Counted from the stretch's first letter, positions 35,180-47,682 are shown. The stretch: 64,000 nucleotides of DNA from Perognathus longimembris pacificus (GCF_023159225.1 NC_063172.1:36274832-36338831); one strand, 5' to 3'. The notes: generated by a model not told the origin, from the sequence alone. A program made the numbers and translations.

Positions 35180-36885
35180 GTTAAAAGGCACAAATTTGTA
35201 AACCAGAAGTCACCTATCTGGGCTTCATATTGAAAGAGGGCAAGCGTTGGCTGTCAGATGCATGTAAAGAGACTGTGCTGAAAATCCCTGTGCCTAAGTC
35301 AGCCAGACGAGTCAGAGAGTTCCTGGGAACAGCGAGCTTTTGCCGGCTGTGGATACCTGGGTTCGCTGAGATGGCCAAGCCTCTATATGAAGCCACCAAA
35401 AACTTCCCAGAATTTCATTGCACTGAGAAGATGCAAAAAGCCTTTGAGACAATCAAAAAAAAGCCTTCTGGAAGCCCCTGCTTTAGGCCTACCTGACATG
35501 AATAAACAATTCACATTGTTCATGGCTGAAAAGAAAGGAATAGCAAAAGGAGTGCTCACCCAGCCAATTGGGCCCTGGAAATGACCAGTTGCCTACTTGT
35601 CAAAGAAATTGGATCCTGTCGCTGCTGGGTGGCCTCTGTGCTTAAGAATAATAGCTGCAGTAGCCCTCTTGGTAAAAGACACAGATAAGTTGACTCTGGG
35701 ACAGAACCTGACTGTGGCCACTCCACACGCTCTAGAGGGGGTGCTAAAACAAGCGCCCGACTGGTGGATGAGCAATGCCCGCATGGTCCATTACCAGACC
35801 TTGTTACTTAACCCGGCACGTATCAGCTTCTGTGTACCTACAGCATTAAACCCAGCAACTCTGCTGCCGGATCCAGATCTGGAAGCGCCTCTGCATGATT
35901 GTGAGCAGATCCTGGCTCAAGCACATAGCCTCTGGCCAGACTTGCTGGATTTTCCACTATCACATGCCGAGCACACCTGGTTCACCGATGGCAGCAGCTT
36001 CATTCGGGATGGAAAAAGGTATGCGGGTGCCGTGGTTACTACGGACACTGAGATAGTGTAGGCGGAGGCACTCCCCCAGGGAACTTCTGCACAAAGAGCA
36101 GAACTAGTGGCACTAGCAAAAGCCTTACAGATGGGAAAAGGAAAGAGACTAAACATCTATACAGACAGCCGGTATGCTTTTGCCACCGTACATGTCCATG
36201 GAGCCATCTACCAAGAGAGAGGGCTACTGACAGCCAAAGGAAAGATCATTAGAAACAAGCAGGAGATTTTTAAGCCTCATCTGGGCCTTCTGGGAACCAA
36301 CAAAGATTGCCATTATGCACTGCCCAGGTCATCAAAAGGGAGTTGATTCAGTGACTAGAGGGAATAATCTGGCCGACCAGGCAGCTAAGGAAGCAGCCCT
36401 TCAGCCCAGAGCAGAAGTATTGACTTTAGTAGACCCAGGGCCACGAGCTTTGCCTCCTGTGCCCCAGTATTCCCAGGAAGACTTGGAGTGGATGGGGAGG
36501 ATTCCCATGGCCCATAAAACCCCGGACAGAGAAGGAAACAATGACTGGTGGAAAACTTGTAAAGGGAAACTTATCTTGCCACAAGGGCTGGGTAAAGGGA
36601 TCCTTAAGAGAATCCACCGAGCCTCTCATATGGGAACCCGAAGAATGCAGGACTTGCTCTGACACTCCAAAGTAAAAATTAGACAAGGAGACCAACTTAT
36701 TGAAGATATTGTTAAAAATTGTAAGGCCTGTCAGCTCACCAATGCCCTCAATCAACAAATTACTAAAGGAGCTTGCCTCCGTGGGGATAGGCCAGGTGTG
36801 TATTGGGAAGTAGATTTCACAGAAATTAAACCTGGAAAATTTGGATACAAATATTTGTTAGTTTTTGTAGATACCTTTAGAGTTC
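35180..36885 (+). pseudogene. pol: Class I (gammaretrovirus-like) endogenous retrovirus pol fragment
   Basis: Remnant of a retroviral polymerase gene. Segments in order: reverse transcriptase C-terminal part (35187-35490, with '[14 protein letters not shown]' and '[17 protein letters not shown]'), connection region (35500-35950), RNase H (35950-36400, with [15 protein letters not shown] and HCPGHQKG carrying the expected acidic and histidine residues), and integrase HHCC zinc domain (36600-36745). It stops shortly after 'YKYLLVFVDTF', before most of the integrase core. Breaks: frameshift near the A run at 35454-35461, TGA at 35582-35584, TAG at 36059-36061, frameshift near 36300 and TGA at 36661-36663. 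No gag, env or LTR was found beside it. Non-functional. Confidence 0.92.
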
Positions 36886-36899
36886 AATTTTTTTTCAAC

Positions 36900-38030
36900 A
36901 ATTCCTAATCCATCATAATGATTTAAAAATAAAAAACACTATCATGCAAATAATTTCTGTGAAGAAAATTTCTAATTATTTGTACCACTTTTATGGTAAT
37001 TATTACAGTAGTATAAACTTTATACCCTCATCAATGAGAATGAGAGTGAAGAGATTACTTCAACACACTGATTTCAGATACTCTTGATAAATACCCAGAC
37101 TATCACTGGATAGTTCTAGTTCTGATAGTTTTCCATGATGAAGGTAACAGTATATGGTCCATAAACGGCACATGGCTTCCCTTTTTCTCATTTCCTGACA
37201 ATCCCTATTATCCTTCCTGTTTTTGATCAAAGCAATTCAGAAGTAAGGTGATATTCCATTATAGTTTTAGTTTATATTTCCCTGATTTTTAGTAATAATT
37301 AAAATTTTTCCGCATACCTCTTGGGCATTGGTAGGTATCCTTTTGAGAAATATCTATCCAACTACTTTTGATTTTTTTCAATAAGTTGATTTGTCTTCTT
37401 GCTATTGATTTATTTCAGTTTCTTATATCCTTGGAATAATAGTTGACAAATACTTTTCTCCCATTCTGTAGACTATTTCTATAGACTACTTTTGTTGATC
37501 CTTTCTTTTGCTGTGAAAAAACCCTTTAATTTCATTGATTTCATTTGTTTATTTATGCTATTGTCCATGCTTTAAGCTTTCCTCCTATAATTTCTACACA
37601 AAGTCACACACACACACAAACACATACTACTATTCATCCTTAAAGAGGAAATCCTGACATTTTTGACAATATGGATGATTCATTAATATAAAGAATACTG
37701 TGCTAAGTGAAATAAGACAGGCATAGAAAGGCGAATATTGTACTGTTCCCTTCATGTGTGGATTCTAAAAGATGAAAATCATAGAATGGTTATTGGCAGA
37801 AGCTAAGGCATGAGTGATGGCGACATACTAAGTCAAAAGCTATAAATTGTCAGCTAGACAGGATGATTTAATGGATAGTATGGTAGTCAGTGTTAATAAT
37901 ACATTACTGCATACTTAAAAATTTGCTATGACACACACAGAAAGTGACATAGTACTAGCTTAATTTTTACAATCATTTAAAATACATTTGTATTTGTCAA
38001 TTTTATTGAATAAATACGGGTAAAAAAGGA
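36900..38030. mobile_element. Old L1 in head-to-head (inverted) arrangement
   Basis: 36900-37595 reads as the reverse of the L1 ORF2 C-terminal region ('aggtgatattccattatagt', 'tttatatttccctgattttt', 'ttctcccattctgtagacta'). 37625-38030 reads as plus L1 further 3' ('actattcatccttaaagagg', 'gctaagtgaaataagacagg', 'gtgtggattctaaaagatga'). The junction lies near 37600 beside a short CA run. The layout fits an ancient twin-primed insertion; ends are approximate. Confidence 0.7.
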
Positions 38031-39184
38031 GAGAATGAGTTATATTGAGGATTAACACACAATCATTCAGATATCATTTTCTATTCCCTATGGAAAATTT
38101 GCTCAAGGCACAAAACCAAGCTATATTCTAGATGGGGGCATTATATGTGAAGAAGACATTGACCTTCAATACCAGGACTCCTAGTCCTGGAGGGACTGAA
38201 TGAGAGACAAAAGTTTCCATTGCCTGGAGAACACAGAGTTTTTGCGGGATATTTAAAATAACTCTGAATCACTGTTGCTCCATGGTATGGAGAGATGAGA
38301 TTCTGAAAGATTATGTACCGTTGATGGCAAGGCTTCCTGAATGTTATATATGGGAAAAAGAAAACATTTAACAACAAAACTATCTACCATGAGATTAGTA
38401 TTACTGTTGTAACAGATATTTTTGGAGGTCAAGTGGGAGCTTAGAGTTGAATGAAGAACTTGAATTTCAAGCTAAGGAAATGACGTATAATTCATTTAAG
38501 AAAGGGTGCCATATTCTACCTGCCTCCTCATAACTTGTATCCCAAATCTCCCCTGGTCACTCTGTGACCATTAATTTTTCCACAATCAATGAATTTCTAT
38601 AAAGAAAGTATACTAATAGCAAAAAAATTACAATGTATTTTGAACAAGGTAGTAAGGCGGTTGGGTAGTAACATTTCATTTTCAATCTATTTTAGGAAAA
38701 GATTTGGTTGTAGAAAAATGATACTCTGATTCCAACCCAGAGGACTGTTCATGGAACCAAAGCATTTTAAATCGGTGTAAGGGTCAAATTGGGATGTGGG
38801 TTCTTATTCATCCCATAATAGGTGTGAAAAATAGTTATAGGCTTAGAAGTTACCTAGTAAATGAAACTGTCTGAGGATATAAAATTCCATTTCCACAGTT
38901 TGTCAGAATCAAGGATACACATTGCAGTACTGAAATAATTTTAGCAGTATTAACACACACATACACACACAGGCACACATATCCATAAACAAATACAATA
39001 TTTAAGTACAATAGCTAGGAAGCTCTAGACTCTTGGCTCTATAAGTGCCAAGCATAGAGAGGTGACAATAATTTTCTTTCCTTCTGCTTCTGTGTAACAC
39101 ACAACAGTACAGAAAAGTAGAGGACAGTGTTGCAATTATTATTAAAAATGAGCCATTTGAAGTTATTGCTTACAATCTTTTTTC
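38031..39184. other. Unassigned DNA
   Basis: Contains a short CA-rich stretch at 38950-38985. No gene or repeat recognised. Confidence 0.35.
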
Positions 39185-39411
39185 TTTTCTTTTTTTTTTT
39201 TTTTTTTTTTTTTTTGGCTAGTCAGTCCTGGGCCTTGGACTCAGGGCCTGAGCACTGTCTCTGGCTTCTTTTTGCTCAATTCTAGCACTCTGTCACTTGA
39301 GCCACAGTGCCACTTCTGGCCATTTTCTATATATGTGGTGCTGAGGAATCAAACCCAGGGCTTCATGTATATGAGGCAAGCACTCTTGCCAGTAGGCCAT
39401 ATTCCCAGCCC
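39185..39411 (-). mobile_element. ID-ID' dimer SINE
   Basis: Long T tract, reverse ID' and ID halves ending 'ccatattcccagcccc'. Flanks tgcttacaatcttt and tgcttattagcttt are an imperfect target duplication. Confidence 0.9.
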
Positions 39412-39674
39412 CTGCTTATTAGCTTTAAATAGTTTTACAAAGAGTTTTCAGTTCAACCTGTCCATTTATGCATTATATCAGCAATGTTGCTTGATTTGTG
39501 TCACCTGTTCCATCTTTTTCTTCTGCATCTATTCCAACCTCACCCCTTTAAGTTACTTAGTTAAAATGAGCTTTGTTTCCTAAGGTTTCTCCTTCACAGA
39601 GGCCAAGGCCAAACTATTACCTTCCTACAATAGAAGCATGATATGTACAGTGAGCTCTACACATCTTGCATGAA

Positions 39675-39800
39675 GTAGTGTCCTGGTAAGGAATATGATG
39701 TTTGGAATCTGAACGCACAGGCCCTAGTCTCACTCTTGTCATTAAACCATGGGTAACCTTGAGCCAACTCAGATGCTTAGGATAGACTTTGAACTTGTTT
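39675..39800 (+). repeat. Probable MIR fragment
   Basis: 'gtttggaatctgaacgcaca' then 'catgggtaaccttgagccaa' resembles the MIR 5' half. Diverged. Confidence 0.45.
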
Positions 39801-39971
39801 TACAGCTTAAGGCATTCAGGGTGATCAGATCTTGACCTTTATACTGTAATAGTAAAAATACTTGGAGCATGATCTCTTGATAAGCCTGGAAAGGGTTGGA
39901 TTATCAGAGACTCCATCTCAGCAACATTGATATTGTGAGTGGAATGACTTTTCATTGAAAGGTGTCTTGTG

Positions 39972-40132
39972 CACTATGTTGGAAATGAACTTTACAACTT
40001 GGAATGGAGCAAGTGGGGAGTGGTAAGCAGGAGAAAATGAGGGAGGGGGGTAACAGCGTTTAAAAAGAAATGTACTCATTACTTCACTTTTGTAACTGTA
40101 AAACCCTGCTCATCAACTTTACAATAAAAAAG
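39972..40132 (+). mobile_element. 5'-truncated L1 insertion (161 bp)
   Basis: 'ttggaaatgaactttacaac', G-rich block, 'agaaatgtactcattacttc' and an AATAAAAAAG end. Target duplications aaaggtgtcttgtg (39958-39971) and aaagatgtcttgtg (40133-40146) differ by one base. Confidence 0.9.
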
Positions 40133-40203
40133 AAAGATGTCTTGTGTTTAATTAAATGTTTAGTAGCTTCCTCATTCTTGGCCTATGTCTAGTAGATGCC
40201 AAT

Positions 40204-40262
40204 ATCTCTCTCTCTCTCTCTCTTTCTCTCTCTTTCTGTCAGACACACAAACACACACAAGA
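40204..40262. repeat. (TC)n then (CA)n microsatellite
   Basis: CT dinucleotides from 40204 to about 40238, then ACACACAA units. Confidence 0.9.
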
Positions 40263-40537
40263 CAGACTTATGACCATCCACAATGTTTCTGGACATTATC
40301 AAATATCTCCTAGCAAGGATGAAAAAGTTCCTCGGGTTGATTAAAAATCATCAAATAAGTTTTACTTATAATGAGTTGACTCATTGGGTAGCTATTCTAT
40401 TACTCTCTTCACCCTGTGATTTTTCTTTCCCTTAACACTAAACATCTTTTATGGATTTCAAAATATACTATAACCTACTTCTAAATATAAAATAAGCTAG
40501 AATGTACTAATGTATGTCTATTAAGAGGCAAATGTAG

Positions 40538-42003
40538 GGAAGAGAGGAAGATGGTGCTGCCACAGTAGGGAGGCACCCCAACTTGCTCCAACTGAATATT
40601 GAGCTGGCAACTCCAGCACCCAACATCCCATCAAGAACCCATCAAAACCAGCAGCCAGAAGCAGTGGAGAAACGCAGGAAACAAAAAGGAGCAAAAGAAG
40701 AAGAGCCTGTAACTTGCACGGAGACGGAGAATCTCTGGGGTACCCTCCCCCCACGAGCTGACTCTGGCCCAAACAGGGCCAGGCTGGGAAAGGGGACCCG
40801 GTGAACAGCAGACTGACTGCCGAAAACCCACACTGGGAGTGCAAAGTCCAGACAGCAGGACTCCACGGACCCCAGGGAGAGCTCAGACCAAGACAGACGG
40901 TGGCGATGGGAAGTTTGGGACCGCACGGCCGGGATCGGATGTGAGCAGTGGGGAAACAGAGCGGCGCAGAAGGGGAGAGCCAGGGCTACCACCACGATTG
41001 TTTGCCACACCCCAGCACCCCACCCCTGAAAGACAAACGGCGCACGGGACACATACACAATCCAGGACCAGTGAGTTCCCCCATTGCCCCCTGCCCCAAC
41101 AGGAGACCAGCTATCAGAGACCCAAACCCTACAAAGAAACTAGAGCTCCCTCCCTCCCCCTCCCCACCCCGAGAAAACAAAGAACCCCCAAATCAGGTGG
41201 CAAGGTCCCATCAGGCTCTGGGAAGACACAGGAGTTAGCAGGGGAAGGGCAGAGCAGCACCACGGCAGCAGAGGAGCCGGAAGTGGCCGCACCGGCCCTG
41301 CCCCCTTCCCAACAGGGGCCCAGGGACGGCAGGCATTGCAAGCCCCACCCAAGGTGCCTGGGCCTCGCAGACACTTGATGCCACTGGGGCCCACACATAC
41401 CGCCCCCCACAGCGGACTCACAGGAGGGCACAAGCATACCCCAACAACCCGGGGCTCGCTCTGGTAGCCGTACCCTGCACAGGTGGGTAAGGCCTCCGGC
41501 GACACTGCCCGCTCTGGTAGGCGCGCCCGCACAGGAGGGCAGAGCTCTCCAGCGGCTGTGCCCACTCAGTTTGGCACATTTCACCCAAGTGGGTGGGCCG
41601 TCCCGCAACAACACCGGCCCCGGAGTGGTCCACACAGGAGGGGGTACTGCCTGAGAGCTGAGCTCCTCTGACCAAGATACAGAGTGGAAAAAAGAACCAA
41701 AGAAGAGAAAAGCTTCCATGCCACGCTGAATCAGCGACCACCAAACCCCCACCAGGGGCACACTAGGGTCAGCCCAACACAGCGGCAGGACACTGTCCCA
41801 CAGAGAAAGACACAGAACCTACCAACCCCCAAGTGCAGTGAGGGTGATCACCTCAGCAACAACCAACATGGTCACACTCACCCATTGGGCAGCAAGGTTC
41901 AACAGCCAAACCCAAACTCAGAGCCAGGACACAAGGCTCCCACTGACAGACCCGCAGGAACCAGTACAAAGCCAAACCAGGGAAGCCACCCACAGATCTC
42001 CAG
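40538..42003 (+). promoter_or_regulatory. L1 5' UTR / internal promoter region
   Basis: About 1.47 kb of GC- and CpG-rich sequence between the 5' target duplication and ORF1. In L1 elements this region carries the sense Pol II promoter. Two adjacent units of about 54 bp begin 'ctctggtag' at 41459 and 41513, a modest echo of the monomer arrays of some rodent L1 families. Long minus-strand frames here (for example 41129-41761) are by-products of high GC content. Confidence 0.75.
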
Positions 42004-43138
42004 ATGCACAAATCACAAAGAAATATAACGCAGTTCATCAAAGGGCAAGCCAACTCGCCAGCTCCAAAAAGCAGCACGACTGAAGAGGAGATGGAGAATA
42101 AAAAATCAACTAAGGCCATGTTAGAAGAAATGATGGAAAGCTTTAGAAATGAAATCAGAAAACAATTCCAGGAGTTTAGAGTGGAAGTCTTGAAGGACAT
42201 CCAGGAAGCCAAGAAACAAATGGAAGCAAAAATGGATACAATGCAAACCTCCGTTAAAGAAGACCTTAACATCCTGAGAAGTGAAATGCATGAAAAAATA
42301 GATTTAAAATACAACTCTTTAAAGGAAGAAATTTCCACGATCAGAGCTGATCTGGCAACCATAAATAGCTCTCTGACATCCATAAACACCAACGACAATT
42401 GAATCCACAGCACAAAGAATTGACCATATGGAATCCAGAATCTCTCGCTTGGATGATGATGCAGCCGAGAAGAACCAGAAAATTACCACACCCCAAGAAA
42501 CCGTGAAGCTTCCAGGCAGACTAATCCAGGAGCTAGTGGACAAAGACAAGAGATATAATCTGCGCATATTTGGAATAGAAGAAGGAGCTGAATACCAGAG
42601 CAGAGGGCTTCAACATATTTTTAATAAAGTGATTGCAGAAAACTTCCCCAATCTCACAAGGGACCCCATCCAGGTAACTGAAGCCTACAGGACACCTGGC
42701 AGGCCAGACCCCAGAAAAGCCACGCCAAGGCACATAATATTCAAGACTTCAGATCTCAAGAATAAAGAGCAAATTTTGAATTCAGCCAAAGCGAAGAAAG
42801 AAATTTACTACAATGGGAAGAGGATCCGAATAACAGCAGAACTCTCCACACAAACCTACTACGTGTGAAGAGAGTGGAAGAACACCATCCAAGTTCTACA
42901 GGCTAACAACTGCCAACCTAGGGTAAAATATCCAGCAAAGTTGGAGTTCACATTCGAGGGGAAAACCAGATCTTTCCATAGCAAAGAGGATCTAAAGGAG
43001 TATGTGAATAAAAAACCAGCCCTACAGCGAATTCTAAGAGGGGAATCCCACCCAACAGAAATTGGACAGGACACACAGACAAAAACAGAAAGAAACTACA
43101 ATAGCCAGAGCCCAACAGAAAGAGCAGCTCACTAAAGA
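42004..43138 (+). pseudogene. ORF1: L1 ORF1 (RNA-binding chaperone), broken
   Basis: ORF1p forms trimers that coat L1 RNA. The N-terminal part (42004-42402) is rich in K/E/M with heptad spacing and looks like the coiled coil. The middle part (42428-42868) carries the RRM-like block ('NLRIFGIEEG', 'TPRHIIFKTSD'). The C-terminal part (42869-43135) carries the CTD ('YPAKLEFTFEGKTRSF'). A small indel near 42395 moves the frame. A TGA at 42866-42868 stops it again just after STQTYYV, with the same frame continuing beyond. The start at 42004 is the first ATG of the open stretch; a later start near 42091 is possible. Confidence 0.9.
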
Positions 43139-43176
43139 CAAGAAAAAAAAAAGAGGAAAAACAGCCCAACAAGAAA

Positions 43177-46100
43177 ATGGAAGGAGAAAAAACACTCTTA
43201 TCCTTGATCTCTTTGAATGTAAATGGTATAAACTCTCCGATAAAGAGGAGCAGACTGGCAGAATGGATCCACAAACAAAAAGTTGCCATCTGTTGTCTAC
43301 AAGAGACCCACCTTAAATCAGGGGACAAAAACAGGCTCCGAATGAAAGGATGGAGCAAGATCTTCCAAGCAAACGCACCTACCAAAACGGCAGGTGTAGC
43401 CATCCTGATCTCAGACAAGCTGGACTTTTCATTAAAATCAACTCAAAAAGACAAAGAAGGTTACTACATTTTAATACAAGGAAAAATCCAGTATCAAGAC
43501 ATCACGGTGATAAATGTATACTCACTGAACAAAAGAGGCCCTAAAAATGTCAAGCAAATACTCAAAGAACTACAGAACAAGACCCAAACACAATCATAGT
43601 GGGAGACTTTAATACCCCACTCTCTCCAAGACACAGATCTAACACCCAGAGGATCAGCAAGGGAGCTAAGGACCTAAGTAACACCATATCCCAAATGGAT
43701 CTGACAGATCTATACAGAATCTTCCACCCTACAGAGACCTTCTTCTCAGCAGCCCATGGATCATCCTCCAAAATAGACCATGTCATAGCCCACACAAAGA
43801 ACCTCAGCAAATACAAAAGTATTGATGTCATCCCATGTATTTTATCTGACCACAGTGGATTAAAGGTAACCCTCAGGGGCTGGGGATATGGCCTAGTGGC
43901 AAGAGTGCTTGCCTCGTATACATGAGGCCCTGGTTTCGATTCCCCAGCACCACATATACAGAAAATGGCCAGAAGTGGCGCTGTGGCTCAAGTGGCAGAG
44001 TGCTAGCCTTGAGCAAGAAGAAGCCAGGGACAGTGCTCAGGCCCTAAGTCCAATCCCCAGGACTGGCCAAAAAAAAAAAAAAAAGGTAACCCTCAATAAC
44101 AATGGTTACCACAGAGGCTATACACACTCTTGGAGGCTAAACCTCACACTGTTATCCAACACTTGGGCCACAGACCAAATTAAAGATGAAATCAAGGAAA
44201 TCATAAGCCACAATGACAATGAAAATACATCACAAAGAAACCTATGGGACACAGCTAAGGCAGTACTGAGGGGCAAGATCATTGCCCTCAGCACTCACAT
44301 TAAAAGAATGGAAGCAGAGCAGGTGAATAACCTCACGATGAAACTAAAAAAACTGGAGAATCAAGAAATGATCGAATCTAAAATGACTAGGAGGAGAGAG
44401 ATCACAAAGATTAAAGAAGAGATAAATCTGATTGAAAATAGAAAGACCATTCAACAAATAAATAAGACTAAAAGCTGGTTCTTTGAGAAAATAAATAAAA
44501 TTGACAGACCCCTCGCAAGACTTACAAAAAAAAGAAGAGAAGACACTCATATACGCAAAATCAGGGACTCCACTGGAAAAATCACAACAAGTACACACGA
44601 TATTCAAACAATCATAAGGAACTATTTCCAGAACCTCTACTCACTAAAAAACAATAATTTTACAGAAATGGATCAATTCTTAGAGAAGTATAAATTTCCC
44701 AAACTAAACCAAGAAGAAATAAATCAACTAAATAAACCAATAACTTATAGCGAGATACAGGGGGTAATCAAGAACCTCCCAACAAAGAAAATCCCAGGCC
44801 CAGATGGATTCACCAACGAATTCTATAAAACCTTTAGTGAGGAGCTAATACCAATACTCCTCAAACTCTTCCGCGAAATAGAAACAGAGGGAGAAATCCC
44901 AAACTCATTCTATGAAGCTAATATCATACTCATTCCCAAACCAGGCAAAGACCCAACAAAAAAAGAGAACTACAGACCATTATCACTAATGAACACAGGC
45001 GCAAAGGTCCTCAATAAAATATTACCTAACAGGATCCAGAAACTGATCAAGAAAAGTATACATCATGACCAAGTAGGCTTCATCCCACAGTCACAAGGAA
45101 GGTTCAACATCCGTAAATCAATCAATGTAATTCACCACATCAACAGAACTAAAATCAAGAATCACATTGTTATCTCAGTCGATGCCCCAAAAGCTTTTGA
45201 CAAAATACAACATCCATACTTATTATAAGCTCTGGAGAGAACAGGAATAGATAGAACATTCCTCAAAACAATAAAAGCCATATACAACAGACCAACTGCT
45301 AATATCATATTAAATGGAGAGAAACTTAAAGCATTCCCCCTAAACTCAGGAACAAGACAAGGATACTCACTCTCCCCACTTCTTTCAACATAGTGCTGGA
45401 ATCCCTATCCATAGCAATAAGGCAAGAGGAGGACATCAAAGGGATCTACATCGGCAAGGAAGAAATAAAGCTATCCCTATTTGCAGATGACATGATCTTA
45501 TATCTGAAGGACCCAAAAAACTCAGTCCCCAAACTCCTACACATAATAAACCATTTTGGCAAAGTAGCAGGATACAGAATCAATCCACTAAAGTCAGCAG
45601 CTTTTCTGTACACCAGCAATGGACAAGCAGAAAAGGAAATTATGGAAACAATTCCATTTACAGTAGCTAAAAAAAGAATAAAGTACCTAGGGATCAACCT
45701 AACCAAGGATGTGACTGACCTATTTAATGAGAAGTATAAAAATCTAATAAGGGAAATCAAAGAGGACACAAGGAGATGGAAAGACCTCCCATGCTCATGG
45801 GTAGGCAGAATCAATATAGTGAAAATATATTGCCCAAATTGTTATACAAATTCAATGCAATCCCTATCAAAATCCCAGTTACATTCTTCACTGAAATAGA
45901 GAAGACAATCCATAAATTCATATGGAACAGCAAAAGACCTAGAATAGCCAAAGCAATTCTAGGCAAAAAAACGCAGTGCAGGAGGTATCACAATACTAGA
46001 CTTCAAGCTCTACTATAGGGCCATCATAACAAAAACAGCCTGGTATTGGTATAAAAACAGACCGGAAGACCAATGGATTAGAATTGAAGATCCAGAAATA

Positions 46101-47044
46101 AAACTGCACTCTTACAGTCAGCTGATATTTGACAAAGGAGCTAAAGACATACAATGGAATAAACAGAGCCTCTTCAACTACTGGTGCTGGGAGAACTGGG
46201 CAGCCATATGCAGAAAACTCAAAGTAGACCCAAGCCTATCACCGTGCACCAAGATCAACTCAAAATGGATCAAGGACCTTAATATCAGACCTGAATCCTT
46301 GAAACTACTGAAGGACAGAGTAGCAAACATGCTAGAACTTATAGGCACAGGAAGGAACTTCCTGAATAGAGTCCCAGGGGCACAACAAATAGGGGAAAGA
46401 CTCAACAAATGGGACTACTACAAATTAAAAAGTTTCTGCACAGCTAAGGACATAGCCACCAAAATAGAAAGACAGCCAACCATATGGGAAAGGATCTTTA
46501 CCAGCACAGCAACAGACAAAGGCCTAATATCTGTCATCTACAGAGAACTCAAAAACTAAGCCCCTCCTAGCCCAATAAACCTATTGGGAAATGGGCAAAG
46601 GAGCTAAAGAGAGACTTCACAACAGAAGAAATAAAAATGGCAAAGAAACATATGAGGAAATGTTCAACATCCCTGGTAGTAAAGGAAATGCAAATAAAAA
46701 CAACCCTGAGATACCACCTCAATCCAGTTAGAATGGCCTATACTCTGAACTCAGGCAACAACAAATGCTGGAGGGGGTGCAGGGAAATAGGAACCCTTCT
46801 CCATTGTTGGTGGGAGTGCAAATTAGTACAACCACTTTGGAGAACAGTATGGCGGTTTCTCAAAAAGCTCAATATAGACCTACCCTATGACCCAGCCATA
46901 CCACTCCTAGGCATCTATCCCGAACAGCAGGTCCCAAGATACCAAAAAGACATTTGTACTTCCATGTTTATCACTGCACAATTCACAATAGCCAAAATAT
47001 GGAAACAACCCAGATGCCCCTTCACAGATGAATGGATCAAATAA
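43177..47044 (+). pseudogene. ORF2: L1 ORF2 (endonuclease and reverse transcriptase), broken
   Basis: Endonuclease motifs are visible: SLNVNGIN (near 43207), CLQETH (near 43300), GDFNTPL (near 43602) and SDHSG (near 43849). Reverse transcriptase follows, with [15 protein letters not shown], the [11 protein letters not shown] block (usual DAEKAF changed to DAPKAF) and [11 protein letters not shown]. The C-terminal cysteine motif (CWRGC...HCWWEC, near 46770-46830) is intact. Breaks: frame change near 43595, SINE at 43876-44081, TAA at 45226-45228, frame changes near 45390 and 45825, and a stop at 46557-46559. The 439-codon frame at 43909-45228 begins inside the SINE and is not a real protein. 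Confidence 0.93.
43876..44081 (+). mobile_element. ID-ID' dimer SINE inserted in L1 ORF2
   Basis: Near-consensus copy ('ggggctggggatatggccta', 'gtggcgctgtggctcaagtg', A tail). Exact 14-bp target duplications aaaggtaaccctca at 43862-43875 and 44082-44095 come from the ORF2 sequence that follows the SDHSG endonuclease motif, so the SINE postdates the L1. Confidence 0.97.
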
Positions 47045-47667
47045 ATATGGTACCTATACACAATGGAATACTACATAGTGATTAGGAATGGTGAAATATT
47101 GTTATTTGCAGGGAAATGGTCAGAACTTGAACAAATAATGTTGAGCGAGACAAGCCTAGAACACAGAAAACAAAGGGGCATGATCTTCCTGATAGATGAA
47201 TGTTAAGAAGGGGTGATGGAGAGACAGTAGAGACCTGGTCTGTGAAACCAAAAACTGCTTGTCAAATGGTATTTCTCACAGGACTGGGTCAGCGACCCAA
47301 CATTATTTAAATAAAACCAAACAACTACTCAACATATAAAGGTCAAAAATTGACTTCTCAGTGGAATACAATAGCTCAAACGCTATGTATGTACGTTCAT
47401 ATAAGACTACTGTCGACATATTGTCTAATATCGACATTACATTTAAAGCCCTAGGCAAATTTTCTTTGGCGTGGGCCACGTGGCTACTGTATATGTTCTT
47501 GGTACATTGTATATTGTATATTTGTCTACCTGACCTAGGGAAGGGAAAGAAAAACAGGGTTATAAATATCACAATAAATGTACACACTGCCCTACTATGT
47601 AACTGTACCCCTTTTGCACAACACCTTGTCAAAAAATTTGTGTTCAATTAATAAATACATTACAAAA
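47045..47667 (+). other. L1 3' UTR and 3' end
   Basis: Begins after the ORF2 stop. It includes 'gacctagggaagggaaagaa' and 'gtacacactgccctactatg', the blocks reused by the short L1 tails, and ends with AATAAATACATTACAAAAA just before the target duplication. Confidence 0.85.
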
Positions 47668-47682
47668 AAGAGGCAAATGTAG

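Larger units (their letters stand above)
40538..47667 (+). mobile_element. Full-length L1 retrotransposon (defective)
   Basis: Flanked by exact 15-bp target duplications aagaggcaaatgtag at 40523-40537 and 47668-47682, so both ends are defined. The order is: 5' UTR, ORF1, short spacer, ORF2, 3' UTR and a short A-rich end. Net of the SINE in ORF2 it is about 6.9 kb, normal for a full-length mammalian L1. Both frames are broken, so it cannot move on its own. Good conservation of both proteins and exact duplications imply a fairly recent insertion. It is the best reference in this window for the many short L1 tails. Confidence 0.95.

Noticed and set aside
40521..41761. Long minus-strand frames of 138 and 210 codons
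   Set aside because: They lie antisense to the GC-rich L1 5' UTR, where stops are rare, and show no domain.
43909..45228. 439-codon open frame, the longest in the window
   Set aside because: It starts inside the ID-dimer SINE and continues in L1 ORF2 to a premature stop; it is a chance chimera, not a host gene.
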